A stretch of DNA of 64,000 bases, from the NCBI GenBank assembly GCA_905182995.1, contig CAJJDP010000037.1, positions 315,369 to 379,368 on the forward strand. Reading direction: 5' to 3'. The notes beneath the pieces are model-generated. The model was not told the origin of the DNA. It saw nothing but the letters and a program-made list of their open reading frames with translations, and made no database searches. Below are positions 1 through 9,866 of this stretch, one piece after another (positions within the stretch are counted from its first letter, which is position 1; each line of letters opens with the position of its first letter). Origin of the DNA: Paramecium octaurelia (Eukaryota > Ciliophora > Oligohymenophorea > Peniculida > Parameciidae). The translations under genes were made by a program, and so were the position numbers.

Positions 1-126
1 TCTTAGAGTGGTTTTATAGGACTAAGGGAAGAGAATTAAAACTTTGGCGAAGCACAATCTTTAAATCCTTCATTTGTGAGAAGTAAGATCTTGTCTCCTA
101 ATTTGTTTAATTTTGTGTTTATTTGA
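1..126 (+). CDS. 3' end of an unknown protein (runs in from left edge)
   Basis: The frame starting at base 1 stays open for 41 codons and ends at TGA 124-126. It reads as an ordinary hydrophilic protein tail (for example REENQNFGEAQ, then LSPNLFNFVFI). The two other forward frames meet TGA earlier or look less protein-like. There is too little to assign a family, and no intron is needed. The following ~460 bp hold no gene. Confidence 0.4.
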
Positions 127-592
127 TCTTGAAATTGAATGCTGGATAAGATGCTTAGATTTCCTTTTTTATTATTAGGTTAATAACTAATATTAAGAAC
201 ATCCTAGGATAGTATTAATATATTACATCTAGAATCACATGTTATTTAGGAGATAAAGTTTTTGTTTATGATTTAATAATGTTGTATACTAATTGTTCTT
301 TTTGGCTTAATGAAATTGAGCTTTTATTGATATTTTAAATGATTTCCTGTAATTTTTTATTCTCTTAAGCAAATTAAATAGTTTTTTGCATGTTTAACGA
401 ATTTGAACATAAAAATGCTATATTTTATCATAGAAGATGTACCATCATCTGATTTTTATTCTGAATCCCAATTCTGGATATTACGTTTTTAAATGTTCAA
501 TTTGCATGCTTTAATGAAATCAATACAATCATGCAACATTTTGTATTCATTTTTTTCATAAAGGAGGAGTTCTATCTTCTCAAAATCAAAGA
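127..592. other. AT-rich intergenic stretch
   Basis: I see no reading frame that stays open under the ciliate code with protein-like composition, and no RNA gene. It lies between the 3' ends of two convergent genes and is probably 3' flanking sequence. Confidence 0.5.
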
Positions 593-866
593 TCACCTAT
601 TCTTCTGTAAATTTAACTAAATACTTGTTTAATGTAATAAACATTTTTATTTTTATGATAATTGAATTACCAGTCTATCAATTTCTGTTTAGAGCTTTGT
701 TTCAATATCTTCTTTCTCATACTAAATTTTTAGGAACAATATCGCATACTTGCATTCTAAAAGCAAAATCAATAATTTCAGATATGTCTACTCTGATGCT
801 TGATGAATGCAATCCCATCTTGTCGAGTTCGACATAAATTTTCTCGGCAAAATCTGCAATTGACAT
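593..866 (-). CDS. Small coiled-coil protein (~81 aa)
   Basis: ATG at 866 opens MSIADFAEKIYVEL and continues into a heptad-rich stretch (YEKEDIETKL, TEIDRLVIQL), ending at TGA 593-595. One 28-nt intron, 722-749 on the minus strand (GTA...TAG), must be removed; unspliced, the frame hits TGA at once. The N-terminal half is a short amphipathic region, the C-terminal half a likely coiled coil. I do not recognise a family. It lies about 110 bp downstream of the first K+ channel gene on the same strand, an ordinary spacing here. Confidence 0.55.
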
Positions 867-978
867 TTATTTTGAATTTAAAAAATAAATGATAAATTTT
901 ATTAAATAGTACATAAGTATTAATAAAATATGCAATAGGGTTAGTATGTAGTTTTATAATAAAATGAAATAATAAAAA

Positions 979-3315
979 TCAGAATAACCTTTTGATAATA
1001 TTGTCTAGATTGTATTTAGGATAAAAGTGGTCATAATTTTTAACTAAATCTATTTCAAATGAAGTTTCATAAGGATCAAATTTAGGTTCTATTATGGATA
1101 TAAACTATACTTTATGGAATGAACACATTATGTGGTTTGAAAGGTTACTATTGTTTGATACCAATTGTATTCATGATTAAGCTGATCATATTTTTAATTT
1201 CGCCAATATCATCATAATATTATTCTTAGTTTTCTTCTTCTTCTATTTCCTCTATCGTTTCAAATTAGATTTATTATTTCATAAAAATTCGCTTTAACTT
1301 TCTTATTCTAATATTATAATCAAAAATTGAGAGTTAAACTTTTTTGGATATGAATACTGAATTTTATTGCGAACGTTTTTTCCTTTGACATTCTTCTCTT
1401 TTCTATTGATCATCCTTGACTTTAATGTGAGCCAATATATATTTTGGATAATAGTGAGTCACTTCACATTAATCTGCTAAATGGTTGTCAGATTGACAGG
1501 TGAAACATTTTAAATCTAATTGGTTAAAAAGTTTTGATTGATCAGTGTATTATTAGGAAATGATAGAATGATAAATTTCAAAATCTTTGGGGAAGTTGAT
1601 AATTTCATTCAAGAAATTAGATTTTGATAATTTATACATATTACAACAGGTTAAAGTTTCTGCTTTGTAAGGAAATCGTTATTCTGTAAAGAAGGATAAT
1701 TGGCCCAGACATTATCCAGATTTAACCAAGTCAATTTTAGTCTTAATATTAATAAAAGTATGAGCAGTATCAACATACTAATAATTGAGAAGTAAAGTAC
1801 AATCAAAATTTCTCCATTCTATAGAAACATCAAATGAGGATGTAGGAGATTAAAGTGAATATTTTCTCCAGGTCCATAGCTCTCTTCTTGCATATATTAA
1901 ACAAGGGAACGAATGAACATTTCAGAGAAATCAAGATTCCAGAATATTTAGCATTTAACAAAATTGATATGAGTCTCATATTACAATTGTTATCTTAACT
2001 CAGGAGCAAGTCTAGAGATGAGGAATTATTCTATGGGTCTGTTCCTGTTCTTCTCATCTTACCATATATATTGATAATAATCGATAATTCTGGCTTGAGT
2101 TGACACCGAAATGTTTTTGATCTTCATATAACGATTGATAACTGCTTCATAACTATTGTACCTGATTTCTTGAGAATTCAAATCGACGATTACTTCTCGA
2201 ATTGAGGCTACATTGAATGCAAAAACCATTCCAGCAATAACTAATTTAAAATTCAATATTTACTCATAGTAATGAGAGTGATCCCAATTTCATAACTATT
2301 CTTAGGTGTAATATCTCCATATCCAACAGTCGAAACAGTTGTGGTAGCCCAATAAAAGGAAACTACATACCTTTACCAATATGATAAGGACTGAATAGTT
2401 TAGTCATTCTCGAGGTATCCATTGTATTCAATCCAAGTTGGGATACTCGATATTCCTTCTTCATCTCTCTGATATTCCTCGAAAGATACGCCAAAAAAGA
2501 AACAAGCCATTAGGTGGTTGACAAACAAAACAACGATTATCAATTTCAATACTGTGTAAGCTGCCTTCCAATCTACAATAACTTTTGTATAATTACTGCT
2601 TCTCAATTGTAAGGAATGATCAATCTTCTCACTGAATCTTATTACGTAATAAGATCTTAAATAGAAAAGAATTCTAATATAATCGTTTTAGAGTATCAAT
2701 GACAACATGAGTGATATTACTCCAAGCAAATCTAATTCGAATTCCTAAGATTTATATTAACTTGCTGCAATACCCAAACCACATACTTTTAAGCAATCTC
2801 TCTACGATCCAATATCACTTCCCCTTATTTTTTTATACCTGTGTTAAAGCTTACCAAAAGGTCAGCCCCTAGCATAATGATAGAAAAGATCAAATAGGAT
2901 TTCACAACAAAAATGTTATTCGGATTGAGACCATCCTTCTGATCGGTGAAAGCTATCTAAAATATCGATATACAAATACTTTAAAAGGAATGTAAAATAG
3001 GTAAGTGAATATTATGATTACTACAATTAATTGCCAAATCAATAAACCACTTGATTCTGGATGAAAAACAGGAATTGCATTTAATATTTTAGGGTAAAAC
3101 CTCCTATTTGTTTCTGCCTTGAACACTTTAATTTCCTTAGAGAACATTTACTAACAGCGATATTTGTCAAATAGTGAATCAAAATCCTAACTAACATCAA
3201 AAAGTTAAAGTTAAGCAATTGCTGGAATATCATACAAAATAGAAGATTTATTTATTGTACTTGCTCTAATGCTAAATTCCAATGAATTTTAATCATCCAA
3301 AAGAGGGTATTTCAT
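979..3315 (-). CDS. CNBD-type voltage-gated K+ channel (EAG/HCN-like), tandem copy A
   Basis: A six-transmembrane K+ channel of about 738 aa. S1 begins near residue 95 (WQLIVVIIIF) after a cytoplasmic N terminus; S4 has spaced arginines (R..L..LR..YVIRF); the pore carries the canonical filter TVGYGD at 2313-2330. S6 and a C-linker (MVFAFNVASIREV) follow, then a cyclic-nucleotide-binding fold (SGQCLGQLSFF) and a basic tail. The tail holds a CX2CX4HX4C zinc knuckle (1466-1507). Five introns of 22-29 nt are needed, for example 2957-2979, 2241-2263 and 1089-1110. Start 3315 is chosen because the paralogue upstream begins with the same MKY and a TGA lies just 5' of it. The protein belongs in the plasma or ciliary membrane. 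Family is sure; ligand and gating are not visible. Confidence 0.9.
1466..1507 (-). other. CCHC zinc knuckle in K+ channel A
   Basis: The 14-residue motif CFTCQSDNHLADQC fits CX2CX4HX4C exactly. It lies in the cytoplasmic tail after the cyclic-nucleotide-binding domain and is conserved at the same place in the two other channels of this window. Confidence 0.8.
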
Positions 3316-3318
3316 AAA

Positions 3319-5683
3319 TCAAAAAATTTTATTTATTATAGTAATCAAGTTGTACTTTGGATAGAAATATTCATAGTTCTTCACTTCGTCTATGCAAAAT
3401 GATCTCTCAAAAGGATCAAACTGAGGACCTACATCATTATTCATATAAATTTACGTTCCGGAATAAATAATTTAACCTATTACTTCTAATTCAAATTGAC
3501 ATCCTCTCCTAACTCCTTAAGAATGCTGCCCAACATCTATCTTATCTCTCCTATCTCATTCTAATATTATTATTATTAGTAGAAATCCTCCTCCTCTGAA
3601 TCTTCAAAGCTACTATCCGAGTTTATCTATTTTCTCAATTTAGTGGATTTCATTCTCATCATACAATCTTAAGCAATACGTTTAATTTGGTGTTGAATCA
3701 AAACAGATTTATATTGTTTCTTACGTTTTCTTTCGAATTACTCTCTTTTCAGCCTATCATCCTTTACATTGATTTTGAAAACCAAATTGCTCTTGTAATA
3801 ATGAGTAACATCGCAAGTGTCTGCTTAGTGAGATTCTGACATGCAAGTAAAGCATTTAAGGTCTAATTTTGTATAGAATTCGTAAGGATCGCTATATCTT
3901 TTGGATATAACCAAATGGAACAATTCAAAATCCTTTTGATGCTCTCTAAGAACATCTACAAACTTCAATCTCGAAACTCTATAAATATTACACCATTCTT
4001 GAGTCTATGCTCTATATGGGAATCGCTCATTCATAAAAAAGGATTGCTAGCCTATGCATTACCCTTATTCAATATAATCGATTCTAGTCTTCACATCAAC
4101 AGAATTATAGCAGCTTTCCACAAACTCAAATCTTAATAAATATTCTTACTATGAGAACTTCCCCTTTTTAAAGGTACATCAAATATTAATCTCCTTGCTT
4201 ATCCTCAAAATACAATTCTTCTTTAGGACCATATGTATGTTCTTCCATATATTATGATAGTTAGTATAAGAATTCATCACTAAAATACATCATATAAAAT
4301 ATTCTGCAATTAACAAATTTTACATAAGTCTCATACTATAATTGTAATTTTAACTCCGGTGCTAATTTTGATATAAGCATATCTTCTACTTCTCTATTAC
4401 GATTTTTCTCCTCCTTCCATATATATTAAAAATAATCAATCACCTTCTCTTAAGTACGTATTGAGATTCTCTTCATTTTCATATACCGACTAATTATGGC
4501 CTCAAAATTATGCTCCATGATTTCAGCCTGATTCAAATCTATCAAAGTTTCCCTAATCGATGATATATTAAATGCAAACACCATTCCAGCAATAACTAAT
4601 TAGATTTATCACTATTTTACTCATCGTCAAGAGAGTCCATCCTATTTCAGAGTTATTCTTTGGTGTTATATCTCCATAACCATTAGTAGATACTGTAGTG
4701 ATGGCCCAATAAAATGATACCAAGTATCTGTCAGCCAAAGAAGCTTAAAAGATCTACTCATTGTCTATCACATAACCATTAAAGACAATCCAAGTATCAA
4801 TATAAGGTATCTAGTTGTTTTCATCTTTCATTAATTCAGAATATGAAATTCCATAAAATATACATGCCATTATATGGGCAACGAAGAGCATCACAATAAT
4901 CAATTTTATAAGTAGGTAGATCCCTTTAAAGGCTAATTTAAAATGATTAGAAGATCATACTTTTTTTGAGCAATAATTTATGATCAATTTTATTGTCAAA
5001 CCTTATGACGTAATAAATTCTCAAATAAAATAACAATCTAATAAAGTCAAGATCAAAAATATATGAGAGGATTAAACTCAGCACTCCAATAAAATCCAAT
5101 TCGAATTCCTAAAAGATAGAGAATAATTTATACAATTATTATATAATTATTCACAATCTGCTTTCTATCCAAATTTACTTACCCATTTTATGTGAATCCA
5201 GTATTAAATGAAACCAACAAATCAAAACCCAACACAATAATCGAAAATATAAGAAAAGTATTAACCATCTCATTATAATTAGGATTAAGACCATTCAATT
5301 CATCAGTAAAGGCTATCTAAATAAACCTCATCAATTACTTTTAATGGTATATAGAAAAAGTATAAAAAAATTATGATGACCATGATAAATTGCCATGCTA
5401 TCAAACCCTTTGAAGTTGGGTGAAACACTGGAATCTTATCTAAGAATTTCTAGAATATGCTCTCTTCCTTTCTAGCCTAAAATGATTTGATCTCAGGGGA
5501 TAGTCTAGATTCTGATAATTGATCAAGCTAATTAAAATCTGAACTAATATCAAATAATTATGCTGTAGCTGAGTCTGGAATTTATTAGTATATAAATGTT
5601 TTTTTAGTATTATTATTATTATTGACACTGAATTCGATATATGTGCCATCTTCGAAAAGATGGGCATTCTTTTAATATTTCAT
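3319..5683 (-). CDS. CNBD-type K+ channel, tandem copy B with altered filter
   Basis: Paralogue of the neighbouring channel with the same domain order and nearly the same length (about 737 aa). It begins MKYQKNAHLFEDG at 5683 and ends IINKIF before TGA 3319-3321. S1 (WQFIMVIIIF), S4 (LFYLRIYYVIRF), S6/C-linker (AGMVFAFNISSIRE) and a cyclic-nucleotide-binding domain (YIEQGQCIGQQSFF) are clear. The filter reads TNGYGD (4670-4687), so the usual Val is Asn. A CCHC knuckle lies at 3813-3854. Six introns of 22-28 nt are required; the one in the cyclic-nucleotide-binding domain ends GAG rather than TAG. Its TGA is 3 nt upstream of the next gene's ATG. Both ends align with copy A, so the two are a complete tandem duplication. 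It looks intact; whether the N in the filter alters selectivity is inference. Confidence 0.9.
3813..3854 (-). other. CCHC zinc knuckle in K+ channel B
   Basis: CFTCMSESHQADTC, again CX2CX4HX4C, at the position equivalent to the knuckle of copy A although the surrounding tail has diverged. Confidence 0.8.
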
Positions 5684-5732
5684 GAAGCAATTATATTTTT
5701 GTAATATAATTAATAATATAATTTGAGTAAAT

Positions 5733-6744
5733 TCAGTTTATACGTCTTCCCTTTTTCCAATAACCATTAAAAATTTATTCATTCAAGCTTATGCATCCTT
5801 TCCCATGCTATATTCCGAATTCCCATTCACCTTCATATTTTCTTCCATCTCCCCAATCATATACACCATAACCCTAAAATCTACCTTATAGCATACATGT
5901 TTTTTGTCCTTAAAATACTACCCTTCATATTTTCTTCCGTCTGGCCACGTATATAGTCCACGCCCATGCATAGTACCATTATGAAACTCTCCTTAATACT
6001 TTCTACCATCAGGCCAAATCATGCATCCAAATCCAGATATTTAATTTTAAACCCAATCCCCTGTATATATTTGCCCAGTACTCCAAACGTATTTTCCTTT
6101 CCCTTACTTAAAGGAATTATAATAATCTCCTTCATAAAAAGAACCATCAGGCCAACATTCAATACCAAATCCTTGCTATTTATCATTAACCCAATTTCCT
6201 TAATATTTTGGACCTTCAATATGCTAATATATTCCGTAACCATTAGCCATATCATCTTACCATTCCCCTTCATAAACATCACCATTTGCATGAATAAATT
6301 TACCATTACCATTTGCTTTATTTTTTTTCCATTCTCCTTAATACTGAGCTCCATCAGGCCAAACTTAAACGCCATATCCATCTCGGGAATTGCCTCTCCA
6401 TTAACCTGTATAGACAGCTCCACCTACAATTCTTTTAGTGAGATAGCGTACTTGTAAGGTGGCCTATGCACACATTCTAAACTATCAATATCAATAGTAA
6501 GACTGCTCGGTATTGTTTTAGAAACAGATTGCATAGTAGCTGTTTCTTATTTAATTGTTCGCCTAATAAGGTAGCCTCTCCAATATTTTTAAATGATTAT
6601 AGCCTTTTTATGCTTAACCATTTAGACTTTTTCTAGATTGGATTAGCATGTTGGAATTGTTATGCATTCTTCAATTTGAAATGATTGTACATCTTTTTCC
6701 ATATTCTTTTTTTCGCAATTGCAATGAGAACACGAGGAACCCAT
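5733..6744 (-). CDS. N-myristoylated IQ-motif and MORN-repeat protein (contig copy 1)
   Basis: A protein of 322 aa. The N terminus MGSSCSHCNC matches an N-myristoylation site (MGxxxS) followed by cysteines that could be palmitoylated, so it is probably membrane-anchored. An IQ motif follows (AIIIQKYWRGYLIRR, near residue 55), a likely calmodulin site. From about residue 115 to the end there are roughly eight MORN repeats (for example YEGEWQDDMANGYGIY and YQGEFHNGTMHGRGLY). Two introns are needed: 6432-6451 (20 nt, ending AAG) and a 23-nt intron near the last repeats. It is divergent from an OSCA-like gene 158 bp away. MORN repeats usually bind phospholipids or act as membrane scaffolds; a scaffold responding to calcium is inference. 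The same gene reappears at 7171 and 9139 through assembly overlap. Confidence 0.85.
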
Positions 6745-6902
6745 CTTAAGTTAAAAATATTTTTGTTTACATAATATATGATAACTCTTAAATATGTATA
6801 ATAGATTATAATATAATTTTAACAGTGAGAAAAATTGATTAGGAATGATTATAATTAGAAACTGAATTTTATTTAAAAGAAAAGTTTAACTTTATTAATT
6901 AG
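6745..6902. promoter_or_regulatory. Short shared promoter between MORN and OSCA-like genes
   Basis: The two genes start back to back with only 158 bp between ATG codons, so this AT-rich stretch must hold both promoters. No specific element can be named. It recurs at 8183-8340 and 9709-9866 through assembly overlap. Confidence 0.4.
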
Positions 6903-7139
6903 ATGCATAATCAAAAGATTGCAACTAATAATGATGAATCTAATTGTGAAGAGAGACAACTTGTAGATCAGTCTAAGAATAATGAATAGCAATAAGAAAT
7001 TTAACGAGTTAGTGATTCTATCTTAAATGCCACAAATTTGAATGAATATGATTATTACAATTATCCACCAAATTTGGAATAAGCTGAAATACATAGACAA
7101 GCATATTATCTCTGTCCTGATCAATATGTACTCGATCAT
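6903..7139 (+). CDS. OSCA/TMEM63-like protein, 5' fragment (contig copy 1)
   Basis: First 237 bases of the gene that is complete at 9867-12384, cut at the contig end by the N at 7140. It covers the hydrophilic N terminus only. It is not a separate gene. Confidence 0.85.
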
Positions 7140-7140
7140 N
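7140..7140. other. Assembly join (single N)
   Basis: One N separates two identical flanking blocks. The true gap length is not 1 base: the contigs overlap by 1,437 bp. Confidence 0.9.
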
Positions 7141-7170
7141 AATATAATTAATAATATAATTTGAGTAAAT

Positions 7171-8182
7171 TCAGTTTATACGTCTTCCCTTTTTCCAATA
7201 ACCATTAAAAATTTATTCATTCAAGCTTATGCATCCTTTCCCATGCTATATTCCGAATTCCCATTCACCTTCATATTTTCTTCCATCTCCCCAATCATAT
7301 ACACCATAACCCTAAAATCTACCTTATAGCATACATGTTTTTTGTCCTTAAAATACTACCCTTCATATTTTCTTCCGTCTGGCCACGTATATAGTCCACG
7401 CCCATGCATAGTACCATTATGAAACTCTCCTTAATACTTTCTACCATCAGGCCAAATCATGCATCCAAATCCAGATATTTAATTTTAAACCCAATCCCCT
7501 GTATATATTTGCCCAGTACTCCAAACGTATTTTCCTTTCCCTTACTTAAAGGAATTATAATAATCTCCTTCATAAAAAGAACCATCAGGCCAACATTCAA
7601 TACCAAATCCTTGCTATTTATCATTAACCCAATTTCCTTAATATTTTGGACCTTCAATATGCTAATATATTCCGTAACCATTAGCCATATCATCTTACCA
7701 TTCCCCTTCATAAACATCACCATTTGCATGAATAAATTTACCATTACCATTTGCTTTATTTTTTTTCCATTCTCCTTAATACTGAGCTCCATCAGGCCAA
7801 ACTTAAACGCCATATCCATCTCGGGAATTGCCTCTCCATTAACCTGTATAGACAGCTCCACCTACAATTCTTTTAGTGAGATAGCGTACTTGTAAGGTGG
7901 CCTATGCACACATTCTAAACTATCAATATCAATAGTAAGACTGCTCGGTATTGTTTTAGAAACAGATTGCATAGTAGCTGTTTCTTATTTAATTGTTCGC
8001 CTAATAAGGTAGCCTCTCCAATATTTTTAAATGATTATAGCCTTTTTATGCTTAACCATTTAGACTTTTTCTAGATTGGATTAGCATGTTGGAATTGTTA
8101 TGCATTCTTCAATTTGAAATGATTGTACATCTTTTTCCATATTCTTTTTTTCGCAATTGCAATGAGAACACGAGGAACCCAT
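7171..8182 (-). CDS. IQ/MORN-repeat protein (contig copy 2)
   Basis: Second appearance of the gene at 5733-6744, offset by 1,438 bases, with the same start, introns and stop. It should be collapsed with that copy. Confidence 0.85.
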
Positions 8183-9137
8183 CTTAAGTTAAAAATATTT
8201 TTGTTTACATAATATATGATAACTCTTAAATATGTATAATAGATTATAATATAATTTTAACAGTGAGAAAAATTGATTAGGAATGATTATAATTAGAAAC
8301 TGAATTTTATTTAAAAGAAAAGTTTAACTTTATTAATTAGATGCATAATCAAAAGATTGCAACTAATAATGATGAATCTAATTGTGAAGAGAGACAACTT
8401 GTAGATCAGTCTAAGAATAATGAATAGCAATAAGAAATTTAACGAGTTAGTGATTCTATCTTAAATGCCACAAATTTGAATGAATATGATTATTACAATT
8501 ATCCACCAAATTTGGAATAAGCTGAAATACATAGACAAGCATATTATCTCTGTCCTGATCAATATGTACTCGATCATTATACAAAGGAGTCTTGCGAATG
8601 CTGCAAGTAAATATCGTGTATTAATGATTAGCAAAAAGTTCCATCGCTCTCCCTTTAATTGGATATTTGGAGATTTGTATGAAGCAACTGTTGATGAATA
8701 TGGATTAGCAGCTCCCCTTTACTTTACTATAATTAAATTCTAACTCTTAGTATTCATAATAGTGTTTTGCATCTATGGAATATTTTTCATTAGTGAGGTT
8801 CATCGAATTTGTAATTCAAATCCACAATTAAATTGTGATGTTGACAATAATGATTTGTGTAGAACTTGTGAATTCTAGTATTCGTATGGCTTTATTGACA
8901 TTGTGACAATTTAGGAATATTTGCATTAGGAGAAAGGTTCGCACTACCAATGGTTTTAAGTATCAGCATTTTTAATATTTCTAATAAATTTGCATTTGCC
9001 ATTCTTTTATGATCTTCTCATCACTTATATGTAAGGAATTCAAATAATACCTAAGATAATTTAAGTATTGGAATCGAGATCCTTACAACAAACAGAATGA
9101 AACTATTAGTTCCATCTACATTAGAGGAATGAGTTCA
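7613..9137. repeat. 1,525-bp block repeated at 9139-10663 (assembly overlap)
   Basis: Bases 7613-9137 recur at 9139-10663 across the N at 9138. Together with the first block it shows that three contigs tile one locus. Confidence 0.9.
8341..9137 (+). CDS. OSCA/TMEM63-like protein, 5' fragment (contig copy 2)
   Basis: First 797 bases of the gene that is complete at 9867-12384, truncated at the contig end. It reaches the region after the second membrane segment. Not a separate gene. Confidence 0.85.
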
Positions 9138-9138
9138 N
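9138..9138. other. Assembly join (single N)
   Basis: An N joins two contigs that overlap by 1,525 bp; it falls inside gene sequence on both sides. Confidence 0.9.
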
Positions 9139-9708
9139 GCTATTTATCATTAACCCAATTTCCTTAATATTTTGGACCTTCAATATGCTAATATATTCCG
9201 TAACCATTAGCCATATCATCTTACCATTCCCCTTCATAAACATCACCATTTGCATGAATAAATTTACCATTACCATTTGCTTTATTTTTTTTCCATTCTC
9301 CTTAATACTGAGCTCCATCAGGCCAAACTTAAACGCCATATCCATCTCGGGAATTGCCTCTCCATTAACCTGTATAGACAGCTCCACCTACAATTCTTTT
9401 AGTGAGATAGCGTACTTGTAAGGTGGCCTATGCACACATTCTAAACTATCAATATCAATAGTAAGACTGCTCGGTATTGTTTTAGAAACAGATTGCATAG
9501 TAGCTGTTTCTTATTTAATTGTTCGCCTAATAAGGTAGCCTCTCCAATATTTTTAAATGATTATAGCCTTTTTATGCTTAACCATTTAGACTTTTTCTAG
9601 ATTGGATTAGCATGTTGGAATTGTTATGCATTCTTCAATTTGAAATGATTGTACATCTTTTTCCATATTCTTTTTTTCGCAATTGCAATGAGAACACGAG
9701 GAACCCAT
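9139..9708 (-). CDS. IQ/MORN-repeat protein, 5' fragment (contig copy 3)
   Basis: Third appearance of the MORN gene, starting at ATG 9708 and cut by the N at 9138. It includes the myristoylation site, the IQ motif and the first repeats. Confidence 0.85.
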
Positions 9709-9866
9709 CTTAAGTTAAAAATATTTTTGTTTACATAATATATGATAACTCTTAAATATGTATAATAGATTATAATATAATTTTAACAGTGAGAAAAATT
9801 GATTAGGAATGATTATAATTAGAAACTGAATTTTATTTAAAAGAAAAGTTTAACTTTATTAATTAG

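Larger units (their letters stand above)
5703..7139. repeat. 1,437-bp block repeated at 7141-8577 (assembly overlap)
   Basis: The bases 5703-7139 recur, as far as I compared them without a difference, at 7141-8577, separated only by one N at 7140. The block cuts a gene mid-codon at its right end. This is what two overlapping contig ends joined without merging look like, not a biological duplication. Confidence 0.9.

Noticed and set aside
6019-6423. Minus-strand frame MELSIQVNGEAI (and its copies at 7457 and 9121) and the plus-strand frame 5966-6457
   Set aside because: Both are shadows of the MORN repeat in other frames. The repetitive DNA makes them long, but the frame two bases over gives eight clean MORN repeats.
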